Shown: positions 54,663 through 63,783 of the stretch, piece after piece
Layout: each line of letters opens with the position of its first letter
Position numbering within the stretch: position 1 is the first letter of the stretch
From: Streptomyces sp. NBC_00569
Lineage (GTDB): Bacteria; Actinomycetota; Actinomycetes; Streptomycetales; Streptomycetaceae
Length of the DNA: 64,000 nucleotides
NCBI RefSeq assembly: GCF_036345255.1
Contig: NZ_CP107783.1
Span: 10,223,001-10,287,000 of the forward strand
Reading direction: 5' to 3'
The notes under the pieces: generated by a model
What the model was told of the DNA's origin: nothing
Databases searched by the model: none
Seen by the model: the letters and a program-made list of their open reading frames with translations, nothing else
Position numbers and translations under genes: made by a program

Positions 54663-56262
54663 TCAGGACGCGGTCCGGCTCATGATGGTGTCGAAGACTT
54701 TCTCCGTCTCGCCTTCCATTCCGATGTCGAGGCGTTGGTTGACGCCGCGGAGGGTTTCGTATGCGGCGCTGACTCCGGCGCGGTTGCCTGCCTGGTCCTC
54801 GATGAGCATCTAGTCCTGGTAGAGGATTTCGGCGCTGTCGTCGATGTCGAGTCCGCGTGTGACGGCGTGGCGGGCGGCTGTGAGGTCGGGGCGCGGCGCG
54901 GTGCGGTGCGGTGCCAGGTCGCGAGTGTGTGGGCGACGTCGGTGATGCGGACGAGCATTTCCTGGATGCGGGCGGCGGCCCAGGCCAGGTCGGCGCCGCC
55001 GAAGGGCCGGCCGCGCACGAGGTCGAGTGCCGCCTCCAGGTCGGCGATGCCGGCGCCGGCTTCTGGGCCCTTGGCGAGTCCGCGTTCGGCGAGTTGGGTG
55101 AACCGCGTCCAGTCGCAGCGGGCTGTGGGGGAGAGGCGGTAGGTGCCGGTGCGGTCCCGGGGCAGGAAGGGGTTTCCGTCCAAGTCGGTGCCCAGGCGGT
55201 TGCGCAGTTCGGAGATGCGGGACTGGAGGGTTGCTTTGGTCCAGGGCTTGCGTGGGTCCATGGCCTCGCGTGCGGTGTCGCTGCTGATGCCGGGCTTGAA
55301 GTACAGCAGCGCGGCGAGCAAGGCGAGTTTGAAGCCGTGTCCGGAGGCCTCGATGCCCGCAACGGTGACGGGGCCGAGGACCTGAATGTCGGGGGCGTGC
55401 AGGTCGAAGGCCCCTGACGCTTCGCTTTCCCCTTCCTCGGCTTCCGCGGGCACCTGTTCGGCGAGTGGGGGCACAGCTTCCGGACTGGGCGTGGTGGCGG
55501 TGCCTTGGGCCAAGTTGTCTTCGGTGGCCTGTTGTGGGGGCGGCATGATGCGCAGGGATGTGGTGGCGGTCAGTGCGGTGAAGGGTGTGTCCGGGACGGC
55601 GGTGGGCGAGGCGGGCGAGGTGGGGGAGTGGCCGGGCTGGTCGGGGGCGGGGACCTGCTGCCAGGGGCCTTCGGCGGGGCGGGCGGGTTCTTCCGCAATG
55701 TTCAACACGCCGACGAGGTCCTGGTATTCGCCGTCGGTCATCGACTGTACGAGGACGTCGGTGTCGAGCAGGTCGAGGCGCTGGGGTGTCGCCGATCCGA
55801 CGGTCAGACGTTCGGCGTGGGGGAAGGCGTGGCGGGTGCCGCGGGCGGGGAGCACCAAGGCGAGGGGCAGGGTGCGGGCCGCGGCGAGGGCGTCCGCGAG
55901 GTGCTGGGCGTCGTCTGCGGCGGCATCGGCGGCGCAGATCAGCAGCCACGGAAGAGGAGTCGTTTCGTCTTCGTCGGCGGGGTTTTGGTGGTGTTCCAGG
56001 AGGAGTTCGCCGAGGTCTCTTTGCGCGGCGCGTAGGTGCGGTACGGCGCGCAGGCGGCCCTGGGGGAGTCGGGTGGGCAGTTCGGTGCCGAGGCCGATGG
56101 TGAGGATGTCGGCGCGGTCGCTCCAGCTGCTGGTGGCGGTTTCCAGTGCGATGGCGCGGGCAGCGTCGGGGTCGCCGTCCAGGAGGAGCACGCGGGCGGC
56201 GGGGAGGTTGAGGAGGAGCGCTCCTGGGCTCGCCCCACAGCGGCTGCCCGGCGGCAAATTGG
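54663..56262 (-). pseudogene. BTAD-type regulator, 5'-truncated, frameshifted, with an amber codon
   Basis: The minus strand encodes the C-terminal half of a large Streptomyces protein with a bacterial transcriptional activator domain (BTAD, as in SARP/AfsR proteins). It has ADILTIGLGTELPTRLPQG, a Pro-rich linker, the winged-helix part IQVLGPVTVAGIEASGHGFK with AREAMDPRKPWTKATLQSRI and SELRNRLGTDLDGNPFLPRD, then RFTQLAERGLAKGPEAGAGI. Near 54895 the frame shifts. In the second frame DIDDSAEILYQD meets a TAG at 54810-54812, where relatives have Trp, and MLIEDQAGNRAGVSAAYETL follows to the end. The 5' part is lost at the duplicated segment at 56263. Confidence 0.75.
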
Positions 56263-56635
56263 ATCAGCATGATGAGCGTATGACCGAGAGCGAAGCGGAT
56301 CTGCTGGCGTTGCTGCGTGAGCTTGATGATCCTGAGTGGCTGGAGTGGCCGCAGCACTACGACCGTGCCGAGACCGCAGCCCCGCTTCGGTGGTCTGCTG
56401 ACCCGACTCGAAGGCGACTTCGGAGCTCGCTGCACGGATGAGCAGGACACCCAGGACTCCAGCGAGTACGGACGCCTCGTCGTGCCGGCTGACGCGACCG
56501 TATGCGGAACCCGGATCGTCGTCTGCGTGAGCAAGTTCGGCTCACTGGCGCTGGTATGCGCGGACAACCCAGGCGCCTTCCTCGGAACGGGGGAAGCTCA
56601 GGCCGAGGGGGAGCTGGACGGCGCTGACCTAGACA
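56263..56635 (+). pseudogene. Partial duplicate of the gene at 11850
   Basis: From GGATCAGCATGATGAGCG the sequence follows 11832 onward with about 90% identity by eye, including MTESEADLLALL. An extra C at about 56384 (GCAGCCCCGCTTCGG against GCAGCCCGCTTCGG) shifts the frame. Homology ends at about 56632, at a point equivalent to 12200. The segment replaces the 5' part of the BTAD gene. Confidence 0.8.
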
Positions 56636-57246
56636 TTCAACCGTCCCCCACAGCACACCTGCCAGCGACTATTTATGCCGCCAGTCACCAATTGAGATGA
56701 CGTCTAAATGTCAGTGATGTCAGACCGTTTGGTACTCGTCTGGCAGAGGGGCAAGGATACGGGCCCATCCTCCCGTCGAGTCGCCTGATTGCAGCGAGGA
56801 CGCCCGCTGCGAAGGTGCCAGCCCGAAGGTAAAATGAAATTATCGGGGTTACGGCCCGCCACGGGAAGTGGCTGCGCCATAGACCGGATGAGCGATCCCT
56901 ACAGCCCGTTCAAATCTCTGAGCTGCAAGGCGTATGGGGAGCCTTGAGCCGCTGGATCTCGCTGGAATGGACAACGCGCCGATCCACTCTTTTTGGACTT
57001 TCGTGTTTGTTGTGCCCCAGTCGGGCGACGATTCTTTTTAGGAAACATGCCGTCCGCCGACTGTGGAATTTTGGCTAAGGGATTTCATGTAATCCCCGGC
57101 AGGCGTGCGAGGACAGCTACGGCACCTCGCTGCGTTATCGACCGTACAAACACGTCCAAGATGAGTAATGATCCTCAGTCTCGCGATGTACCGCATCTGA
57201 CGCCGCGCCACCGGTGATCAGGGGCAGCTCTTAGGCAAGAGAGTAG
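56636..57246. other. A/T-richer intergenic region
   Basis: No gene is supported. Base composition falls below the window average, especially after 56980 (for example ACTCTTTTTGGACTTTCGTG), which suggests a promoter and 5' leader for the secreted repeat protein, or DNA of foreign origin. Confidence 0.45.
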
Positions 57247-57262
57247 ATGAGAGGCGTCTCAT
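57247..57262 (+). promoter_or_regulatory. Hairpin covering the ribosome binding site and start codon
   Basis: ATGAGA-GGCG-TCTCAT is a 6-bp stem with a 4-base loop. Its left arm and loop contain the Shine-Dalgarno GAGAGG and its right arm ends in the first two bases of the start codon ATG (57261). Folding would hide the translation start. Confidence 0.4.
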
Positions 57263-57875
57263 GGTTTCTACTAAGAAGTGCACTCCGCGCATCGTAGGTG
57301 TGTCGGCCGTCGTCGCTCTGCTCTTGGGAGCAGGCGGCGTGGCCAACGCCACGGCTCTGCCGTTGGCACGCGGTGGCCCAACGGCGGTATACGCGGTGGA
57401 CAGGTCGGTGCCGCCGCCATCACCCAACACGCCGAACACGCCGAACACGCAGAAGGGGACGGATCCGTGTGATGTCCAGGTGTGCACGGACTATCAGCGG
57501 TTCCCGAGCCTGCCGCCGCAGAAGTCGGTGCCGAACACGCCGAACACGCAGAAGGGGACGGATCCGTGTGATGTCCAGGTGTGCACGGACTATCAGCGGT
57601 TCCCGAGCCTGCCGCCGCAGAAGTCGGTGCCGAACACGCCGAACACGCAGAAGGGGACGGATCCGTGCGATGTCCAGGTGTGCACGGACTATCAGCGGTT
57701 CCCGAGCCTGCCGCCGCAGAAGTCGGTGCCGAACACGCCGAACACGCAGAAGGGGACGGATCCGTGTGATGTCCAGGTGTGCACGGACTATCAGCGGTTC
57801 CCGAGCCTGCCGCCGCAGAAGTCGGTGCCCAACACAACGAACATGCCGAACACACCGAACACGCCAAACATGTAA
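57261..57875 (+). CDS. Secreted protein with four identical 33-residue cysteine-pair repeats
   Basis: A signal peptide (MVSTKKCTPRIVGVSAVVAL, then LLGAGGVANA with cleavage near Ala-Thr) leads into a 170-residue exported region. Four identical units follow, each reading PNTPNTQKGTDPCDVQVCTD then YQRFPSLPPQKSV. Each unit has one CDVQVC pair that could form a small disulfide loop, in a Pro/Thr/Asn-rich frame. The protein ends in further PNT/PNM repeats. No sorting signal or membrane anchor is visible. I recognise no family; possibilities include a surface or adhesive protein, a spore coat component, or a secreted metal-binding peptide precursor. The start follows GAGAGGCG. Confidence 0.8.
   Translation: MVSTKKCTPRIVGVSAVVALLLGAGGVANATALPLARGGPTAVYAVDRSVPPPSPNTPNTPNTQKGTDPCDVQVCTDYQRFPSLPPQKSVPNTPNTQKGTDPCDVQVCTDYQRFPSLPPQKSVPNTPNTQKGTDPCDVQVCTDYQRFPSLPPQKSVPNTPNTQKGTDPCDVQVCTDYQRFPSLPPQKSVPNTTNMPNTPNTPNM
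57452..57847 (+). repeat. Four 99-base tandem repeats
   Basis: Units begin at 57452, 57551, 57650 and 57749, exactly 99 bases apart. They are nearly identical, differing by a few silent bases, for example GTGTGATG against GTGCGATG. The identity suggests recent unequal exchange or slippage. The last unit changes at its end (CCCAACACAACGAAC). Confidence 0.9.
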
Positions 57876-58145
57876 TGAGGCTCGCGGCGTAGGCGCAGGT
57901 AAGAATCACCGTGGGCTCAACCTCCACACCCACCGCGCACATTGAAGGACCCCTGACGAGCAAAATCGGTCGGGGGCCTTCGCCATGCCCGTTGACTGCT
58001 GGTGACCGCGATTCTCCGTGAGTCCCCGGTCTATCGGGCACGGATGGGGCACGAGCCTCAGCTGCCCTGAAATCACAGATAGCTGCCCGGAGTGCCGGCG
58101 CACTGTTCCAGCAACATCTCTCGAGTCTTGAGGCGCCTGCTCTAA
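57876..58145. other. Intergenic region before the transposase element
   Basis: The region contains no gene that I can support. An inverted motif near 57940-57985 (TTGAAGGACCCC and GGGGGCCTTCG) may be a terminator of the repeat-protein gene. Confidence 0.4.
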
Positions 58146-59750
58146 CTTGATCTTTAACCTGTGCGGCGTGGTCGTGGGGTCGTTGACTTCTTTGTTCGCT
58201 GTTTCGCAGGTTGCGTTTTGCGGGGTGTGTGCACGTCGTGGCGGGGTGTGGGCCGGGTGTTCTTTCTGCGTGGGGGTCGTCCGGGGCCGGGGCTGGAGGG
58301 TTTCGGTGCTTGGGCTGGGCAGCTGGCTTTGGGGCGGATGTGCCGGAAGTCGCGGCGGACTCGGGCGGGGGTGAGCCTGTTCGGCGGGGTTGGTCTCTCC
58401 CAGGGGCGACGCAGGTCGGCCGCCAGCGGTCGTGCGAGGCGTAGTTGGGTGTAGGCGGCGAGGATGAGCCAGGTCCATCGGTCGGCTGCCTCGGGGGTGC
58501 GGATCTTTGGGGAGGTCCAGCCGAGGGTCTGTTTGAACAGGCGGAAGGTGTGTTCGATGTCGAAGCGTCGCAGGTATGCCTGCCAGAGACGGTCGGCGTC
58601 TGCCGCAGTGGCGTCGATGCCCGACCATCACAGCCAGACCGGCTTCGGTGTTGCTCCGCTGGGCAGGTGGCCGATGTCAAGGCGGATCACTGTCCCTTCG
58701 ACGATGGGAAGGGTGCCGTCGTCGGCTGCCCAGGAAGAGCGGTGGGTCAGCTTGGGGTGCAGCCGGTCCCAGGAGCGGGCCCTGGTGGTGCCGTAGAGAC
58801 GTGTGTCGGTAATCGTTTCGGTGTCCGGGGTGCCCCAGGTGTCGGGCTGACCGAAGACGAACTCGCCGCCGTGCCGGGGCGGTCGGCCCTGAGTGTGGGG
58901 CAGCCGGGGCGGGACAGGCCTGCGCAGAACGCGGTCGGATCGCATCCTGGCCAGCACCTGGACCGGCAGGTCACCCAGGAGGAAGCCGAGGCGGGGTGCG
59001 TCGTATCCGGCGTCCGCGACGATGAGGATGTCCGGGTCGCCTGTCTGCCACTGTCCCGCTGCGATCAGCCGTTGCAGCAGATCGCGCAGTTGCCGGGCGG
59101 TGACGGTGGCGGTGTCGTCTCCGGGCGTCAGACGCAGTGCGTCCAGCGGTGCGGTCCATGAGCTGCGGCCCGGCTCGAGCGCGCAGATGATCGAGTAGGG
59201 CCAGCCGGGGACCGGGATGTGCTGGTCCTTGCCCCGGCCGTATGTGTGGCACAGGATCCGCTGGGGTGAGGTGTGGGCGTCGGGCCGCAGCCAGCAGGTG
59301 ACATCGATGGCCAGGACCAGCCGGCCGTCAGCAGCCCGTGGCAGTGGCACTTCGGCCAGTGCCCGCCGCAGTCGGCCGGCATCGATGCGTCCACGGGCCA
59401 CCGCCGCGTAGAGCCCTCCATGTCCGCGGCGGTGTTCGCCCACCAGCGACAGCTCGGCCAGTGACCTCACCGGCCCGTCGCCGCACAGAACGGCATCAGC
59501 CAGCTCGAACAACGCGTCCGAACGGGCGGTCAGGCAGGAGTAGAACTCGCCCCGGAAGCATGACAGTTGGGCCAATGCCTCCGACCGGGCGTCGTGATGC
59601 AGCAGACTCATTCTCACGGCCTTCGTGCTGGACGTGTGTGTTCCTTGGTCGGAGCACATGTTCAGCCGAAGGCCGCTTCCGCGTACGCCAGTTACCGAAC
59701 CGAGTGATCAAGTTCGACCCGTCATTCGACGACGGACGTTAAAGATCAAG
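58146..59750 (-). mobile_element. Insertion sequence with 13-bp ends and a broken transposase
   Basis: CTTGATCTTTAAC (58146-58158) and GTTAAAGATCAAG (59738-59750) are perfect 13-bp inverted repeats around a full-length transposase frame. The element is 1605 bp. The stop codon of the gene (TTA in the plus strand) lies in the left repeat. The right end abuts the CTAG of the next cassette directly. Confidence 0.8.
58154..59611 (-). pseudogene. DDE transposase with one in-frame stop
   Basis: The frame begins MSLLHHDARSEALAQLSCFR and shows the catalytic region LAIDVTCWLRPDAHTSPQRI, then IVADAGYDAPRLGFLLGDL and FDIEHTFRLFKQTLGW, the acidic triad (D, D, E) of an IS4/IS701-like transposase. I recall the family as NF041680-type. 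One TGA interrupts it at about 58630 (PVWL-stop-WSGID), where relatives have Trp. The rest, to KKSTTPRPRRTG, is in frame. It is probably a recent inactivation. Confidence 0.8.
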
Positions 59751-59754
59751 CTAG

Positions 59755-60506
59755 GGCGTGTATCGGAAATGGATCTCGAACGGTGCGGCGAAGGTTCAAA
59801 TCACGGTGGGAGATGTCGGTCGGCACCGTGGGCCTATGTGCGTACGCCGATCGTCAGTCCCAGATGAGCCTGCCGTCTTGAACACGTCCAGCAGCGCGCT
59901 GCTCCCCCGCGGAAATCTGCGCCATGAGGGCGACCATCTGGCTGAACAGAGCGGTCAGTGACTCGTGAACTCCGAAAGATGGCTCATCCCCATCGCCGAA
60001 TGAACCGATCTGACCGCTACGCGCATCCAGGAACTTGCCGTAACAACTTTCATCGTCCGAGATGATCGGAATCCACTGCTCATGCCAGAAGGGAAACTCC
60101 GGATCGGGGGACGGGTCGTCGCGCTCGATCTCCATCTTGAAGTGGTACGTCCGCTCCATGGCCGCGAGTCCCAGCAAATCGCGGTTGTTGCCGGGCACGA
60201 CCCCCTCCGTGACACCAACAGGGCCGTTGTCGGCCCCGGAGGCCAGGAGCCACGTCCGAAGGTCGGCCGGGAAAACGACGCCCATGCGCTTCTCTGCCGC
60301 AGTGATCGCTGCCGGCGGAGCGGGAGCGAGAACCGACGATGCAGTCGTCGGTGCATTCGTCTCCAGCCAGTCCACCAGTCGCTGCCACGCCAGCTGCACG
60401 TCCCCCATGGCCATTCCTCTCTGAACGTCTACCTCACGGCGCACCCTACGGTCCGGCAGCGAATCGTCCCCCATCCGTCACTCAAGATCCACTTTCGATA
60501 CACGGC
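59755..60506. mobile_element. IS-ended cassette carrying a SMI1/KNR4-type gene
   Basis: GGCGTGTATCGGAAATGGAT at the left end and, read in reverse, GCCGTGTATCGAAAGTGGAT at the right end (21 of 25 bases equal when extended) form terminal inverted repeats. CTAG lies directly outside both ends (59751-59754 and 60507-60510), as a target duplication of the IS5-like groups. It holds one complete gene and no transposase. Confidence 0.7.
59854..60408 (-). CDS. SMI1/KNR4-family (SUKH) protein
   Basis: The 184-residue protein has the SMI1/KNR4 pattern: WQRLVDWLETNAPTTASSVL, then ITAAEKRMGVVFPADLRTWL, LASGADNGPVGVTEGVVPG, then WIPIISDDESCYGKFLDA and GSFGDGDEPSFGVHESLTAL. The SUKH superfamily includes immunity proteins that neutralise contact-dependent or polymorphic toxins. 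Bacterial singletons may be orphan immunity genes. The start at 60408 (MGDVQL) follows GAGAGGA with seven bases between; ATG 60414 would overlap the ribosome binding site. It is the only gene between IS-like ends. Confidence 0.8.
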   Translation of the reverse strand: MGDVQLAWQRLVDWLETNAPTTASSVLAPAPPAAITAAEKRMGVVFPADLRTWLLASGADNGPVGVTEGVVPGNNRDLLGLAAMERTYHFKMEIERDDPSPDPEFPFWHEQWIPIISDDESCYGKFLDARSGQIGSFGDGDEPSFGVHESLTALFSQMVALMAQISAGEQRAAGRVQDGRLIWD

Positions 60507-60510
60507 CTAG

Positions 60511-60691
60511 GACGAGCAGGGTGACCACGGCGAACTGGCCACCGGCAGACTTCAGGAAGCGATGCCAGTTCACGCGCCGAGCGTTCATGCCCCACCATTC
60601 TCCGCTGGCTTCATTCACGAGTAGTGCTGTCGGTTGTTCACGGGTTTGGGAGGCACCCAGATCCACGGTCGGGTGATGTTCACGAGTTTCG
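60511..60691. other. Gap between two mobile units
   Basis: A minus-strand frame (NARRVNWHRFLKSAGGQFAV, then VTLLVLG) is gene-like and may be the tail of a disrupted gene. It reads across the CTAG into the cassette end. The motif TTCACGGGTTT appears here, and TTCACGAGTTT just before the ISL3 element. Confidence 0.35.
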
Positions 60692-60855
60692 GGTTCTGGC
60701 ACAGATCTTGGGGAGTCGTCGCGGAGCGTTACCTCGACGTTCGATTGCGAGGAGACGGGCTCGTGTGAGACGGCGTACGCCTTGTCATCCCACGGACGGA
60801 ATTGACGCTCCCTCAGGTGTCTGCCGATTGCTGCTGCGGTCGGTTGCGGACGGTG

Positions 60856-62459
60856 ATGGTGCTGGTCAAGCAGACCGATGCACCGTTCTGGGGCTCGCTG
60901 GTGTTCGAGGGGATCGATGATGTGGATGTCGAGGCGGTTACGGCCGCGTTCGGCACGGTCGAGGTGGTGGCGATAGGCCGCGCGGCCGGGGCTGCGTGTC
61001 CGGACTGTGGCCGGTCTCGGGACGGGTCCACGACCGATACCAGCGCAGGCTGAGGGACCTTCCACTCGCTGAGCAGGGCTTCGTGATCCGGCTGACGGTC
61101 CGGCGCTTCATCTGCGGGTCGGCGGACTGCCCGCGCCGGACGTTCGCCGAGCCGTTCTCCCGGCTGGCCGCCCCGCACGCACGGTTCACCATGCGGCTCA
61201 ACCGTGCCCTGGAACGGGTGGGGCTCGCGCTGGCCGCGCGGACCGGCGCCCGGCTGGCTGCCCAGCTGGGCTTCGGAGCTGGCCGGATGACCTTGTTGCG
61301 CAGGGTCATTGCATTGCCTGATCCCGCGTTCAGCACGCCGCGTGTGCTGGGCATGGACGACTTCGCGATCCGTCGCGGCCAGACGTACTCCACGGTCTTG
61401 ACCAGCGTCGAAGACCATCGCGTGGTCGATGTGCTCCCGACGCGTGAAGCCGGACCGCTGGCCGCGTGGCTTGTCCGTCACCCCGGCGTGGAGATCATCT
61501 GCCGGGACCGGGCGGGCGCCTATGCCGAGGGTGCCCGCCGCGGTGCCCCTGATGCTCTGCAGGTCGCTGACCGGTTCCATCTATGGCAGGGCCTCGGCCG
61601 CGCCGTGGAGACCTGCGTCGCCGCCCATCGCGACTGCCTGAGCAATCCTTCGCCCAGTGGCACCCTGCCGGAGGCCACCCGGCTGGCTTCCAGTCTGCCG
61701 CAGGACGACTCGGTGCCCGTCGGACGGCGGGCCGAGCGGAAGAAGGCAGCACATGCCCTGGTCCACGAGCTTCTTGCTCAAGGTCACTCACGCCGGGCGA
61801 TTGCACGGCACCTGGGCTGGGGTCTCAACACCGTGCTCAGATACGCGAACGCCGCGAACTGGCAGGACACCATCCGCGAAAACCGGCCCCGCCCCCGCAG
61901 ACTGGACCCCTACAAGCTCTACCTGGAGCGACGCTTCGCCGCGGGATGCACCAGCGTCACCCAGCTCCACAGCGAACTCGTCGCCGACAACGCGCCCGTC
62001 ACCTACCAGATGGTCCGCGCCCACATCGCCACCCTCCGCAGGACTCCCGCCGGCACGCCACCCCGAACTCCGACGGTGCGTCAGTTGACCGGCTGGCTCA
62101 CCCGACACCCCACTGCGCTGAGCGAGGAAGACCGGGCCGGCCTGAAGGATGTCCTTGCACGCTGCCCTGAACTGGACACAGCCGCCGGACACGTCCGCGA
62201 CTTCGGCGAGATACTCACCGACCGCCTCGGCTCCACACTCCCCACCTGGATCGACGCAGTCGATGACAGCCAGCTCCCCGGTCTCACCGGCTTCGCGCTC
62301 CACCTTCTGCGGGACCTTGACGCCGTGATAGCTGGGCTCACTCTCGACTGGAGCTCCGGCAGCATCGAGGGCGCCGTTAACCGCATCAAGAAGATCAAGC
62401 GCCAGCTCTACGGCCGGGCCGGATTCGAACTCCTCCGCAAGATGATCCTGCTCCAGTAA
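60856..62459 (+). pseudogene. ISL3-family transposase with a one-base deletion
   Basis: The first part reads VLVKQTDAPFWGSLVFEGID ... AACPDCGR. After a missing base near 61015 it continues in another frame as SGRVHDRYQRRLRDLPLAEQ, then FICGSADCPRRTFAEPFSRL, the N-terminal zinc finger of ISL3 transposases. The DDE core is LGMDDFAIRRGQTYSTVLTS, then IICRDRAGAYAEGARRGAP, ADRFHLWQGL and, at the end, SSGSIEGAVNRIKKIKRQLY. Apart from the single shift the gene is complete. Confidence 0.85.
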
Positions 62460-62647
62460 CACTGCGCGAGCAGCCGCCCACCCGTGGCAGGATGGGCTCA
62501 TGTTGATCCGAAAGGGCGATGCCGCGTAGGCGTCCCAAGGCCGTCCGCGCAGAGCGGTGGCGGCCACGATGGCAGTGTTCGGTCCTAAGAGTCCGCGGTG
62601 TCTCCGCGCGGACTCGTACAGCGATCCGCCGGGTCGAAGACCAGGAG

Positions 62648-62929
62648 ATGTGGCCCAACGCGGTCGCCAATGCGCTCTCGCGTTTCGAGCGAGCTTTTAA
62701 CCAGCCGGGACGCTATCTGGACGCCTCCGAGTTCGAATCGCCCGGGGTGGGAGATGCCCGTGATGACCTCGAGTGGGCGATGCGGCACCTTCCTCCCGGA
62801 GCACAACGGGACTTGGGCCGACTGATCACACGCATCGATGAGGAATTCGAGCGCCGCACCCTGCCCGACCCCAACAATATTGAGTTGGCGGTGTTCGGCT
62901 GGTGGTGGACCAGAATGCAAGAACGCTGA
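62648..62929 (+). CDS. Small hypothetical cargo gene inside the ISL3 element
   Basis: The 93-residue product (MWPNAVANALSRFERAFNQP, then GRYLDASEFESPGVGDARDD and LEWAMRHLPPGAQRDLGRLI) is acidic, helical and soluble, and ends FGWWWTRMQER. AGGAG lies right before the ATG, so the exact start is uncertain; the frame is open upstream to 62519. I recognise no family; size and style resemble immunity proteins. It lies between the transposase stop and the right terminal repeat, so it would move with the element. Confidence 0.55.
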   Translation: MWPNAVANALSRFERAFNQPGRYLDASEFESPGVGDARDDLEWAMRHLPPGAQRDLGRLITRIDEEFERRTLPDPNNIELAVFGWWWTRMQER

Positions 62930-63219
62930 CGGGCCCCGGACCCGCGCCCTCAATCGAACGACACCGTCACCCTCCGCGACGACTCCCCAAGATCTGTGCC
63001 AGAACCGAGTTTTGACAGCGCTGGGGCATGGGCGGCTACATCTCATCTGTGCGCGGGCGACGACATGGTAGAGGACGGCCTGCCATCGCGTTTCGTACGG
63101 GCGCTGCGCCGCTCAGTCAGCGACCGCTGCGGCGGCCAAGATATCCGACGCGGGTATTCTGCTGCGGGAGTTGCAGGTGGCAGGGGCGAGCGGACGCAGT
63201 TTCAGCAGGGGGCAATGTG

Positions 63220-63591
63220 GTGCGTGTGCTTAAGGCGGTAGTCCCGGTCCTCGCCCTGGTGGCGGTGGTGGCGGGGTGTTCCTCGTCCGAGGGCAGGGAC
63301 GAGGAACGGCTGACCACGCAGCGGGAGAACTACTGCACGCAGCTGGGGGCGTGGCAGGAGGCGCGGAACGCGGCGGGCACGGACACTCCGGAGCCGTCCG
63401 GGTACGACGAGGTCGGGGCGGTCGCTCAGGACGCCTTCCTCGCGATGCGACCGCTCCGGGATGAGCCCGTTGACGGAGGCCGCACCTTAGCGGAGGCGAC
63501 GGTGGCAGCGATGAACAACCGTGACTCCGAGGCGGAGGGGCGCGTCGTGCAGTACTGCGACGATGTCGGCTTCGAGATGCTGACCCGCTAG
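63220..63591 (+). CDS. Small lipoprotein
   Basis: The start at GTG 63220 gives RVLKAVVPVLALVAVVAGCS, a lipoprotein signal with lipobox VVAGC, followed by a 100-residue extracytoplasmic part (SSSEGRDEERLTTQRENYCT ... AVAQDAFLAMRPLR ... VVQYCDDVGFEML) with two cysteines. GGGGG lies upstream. It is typical of Streptomyces lipoproteins of unknown function. The DNA between 63007 and 63219 holds no other gene. Confidence 0.75.
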   Translation: MRVLKAVVPVLALVAVVAGCSSSEGRDEERLTTQRENYCTQLGAWQEARNAAGTDTPEPSGYDEVGAVAQDAFLAMRPLRDEPVDGGRTLAEATVAAMNNRDSEAEGRVVQYCDDVGFEMLTR

Positions 63592-63783
63592 TTACCTGAG
63601 TCAGATTCTCTGGTGTGGTCTCCGAACGCGTTGCCCCATAGATCGTGTTGAGCATCGGTTTGAGTGAGCGGCCACGGTCGGGTGAACGTCAGCTGAGATC
63701 GGCATGCGCGATCTTCCGCGGGCTGGTGGGAGAACCGCTTCGGTGCGGTGAACGGCGGCCCGGAATATAAAAAGGAGGAGCCT

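Larger units (their letters stand above)
60692..63006 (+). mobile_element. ISL3-family element with 35-bp ends and a cargo ORF
   Basis: The terminal inverted repeats (60692-60726 and 62972-63006) are perfect over 35 bp and begin GGTTCTGGCACAGATCTTGG. Outside lie GAGTTTCG (60684-60691) and GAGTTTTG (63007-63014), an 8-bp duplication with one mismatch, as expected for ISL3. It contains the transposase and a small ORF at 62648-62929. Confidence 0.9.

Noticed and set aside
57906..58631. 241-residue minus-strand ORF
   Set aside because: It is an alternative frame of the transposase C-terminal region; the true frame continues after the TGA with FDIEHTFRLFKQTLGW.
57271..58680. 469-residue minus-strand ORF across the 99-base repeats
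   Set aside because: The repeat length is divisible by three, so several frames stay open. The sense frame has a signal peptide and ribosome binding site; this one is noise.
60856..61060. Programmed frameshift in the ISL3 transposase
   Set aside because: ISL3 transposases are normally made from one frame and no slippery heptamer is visible; a one-base deletion is simpler.
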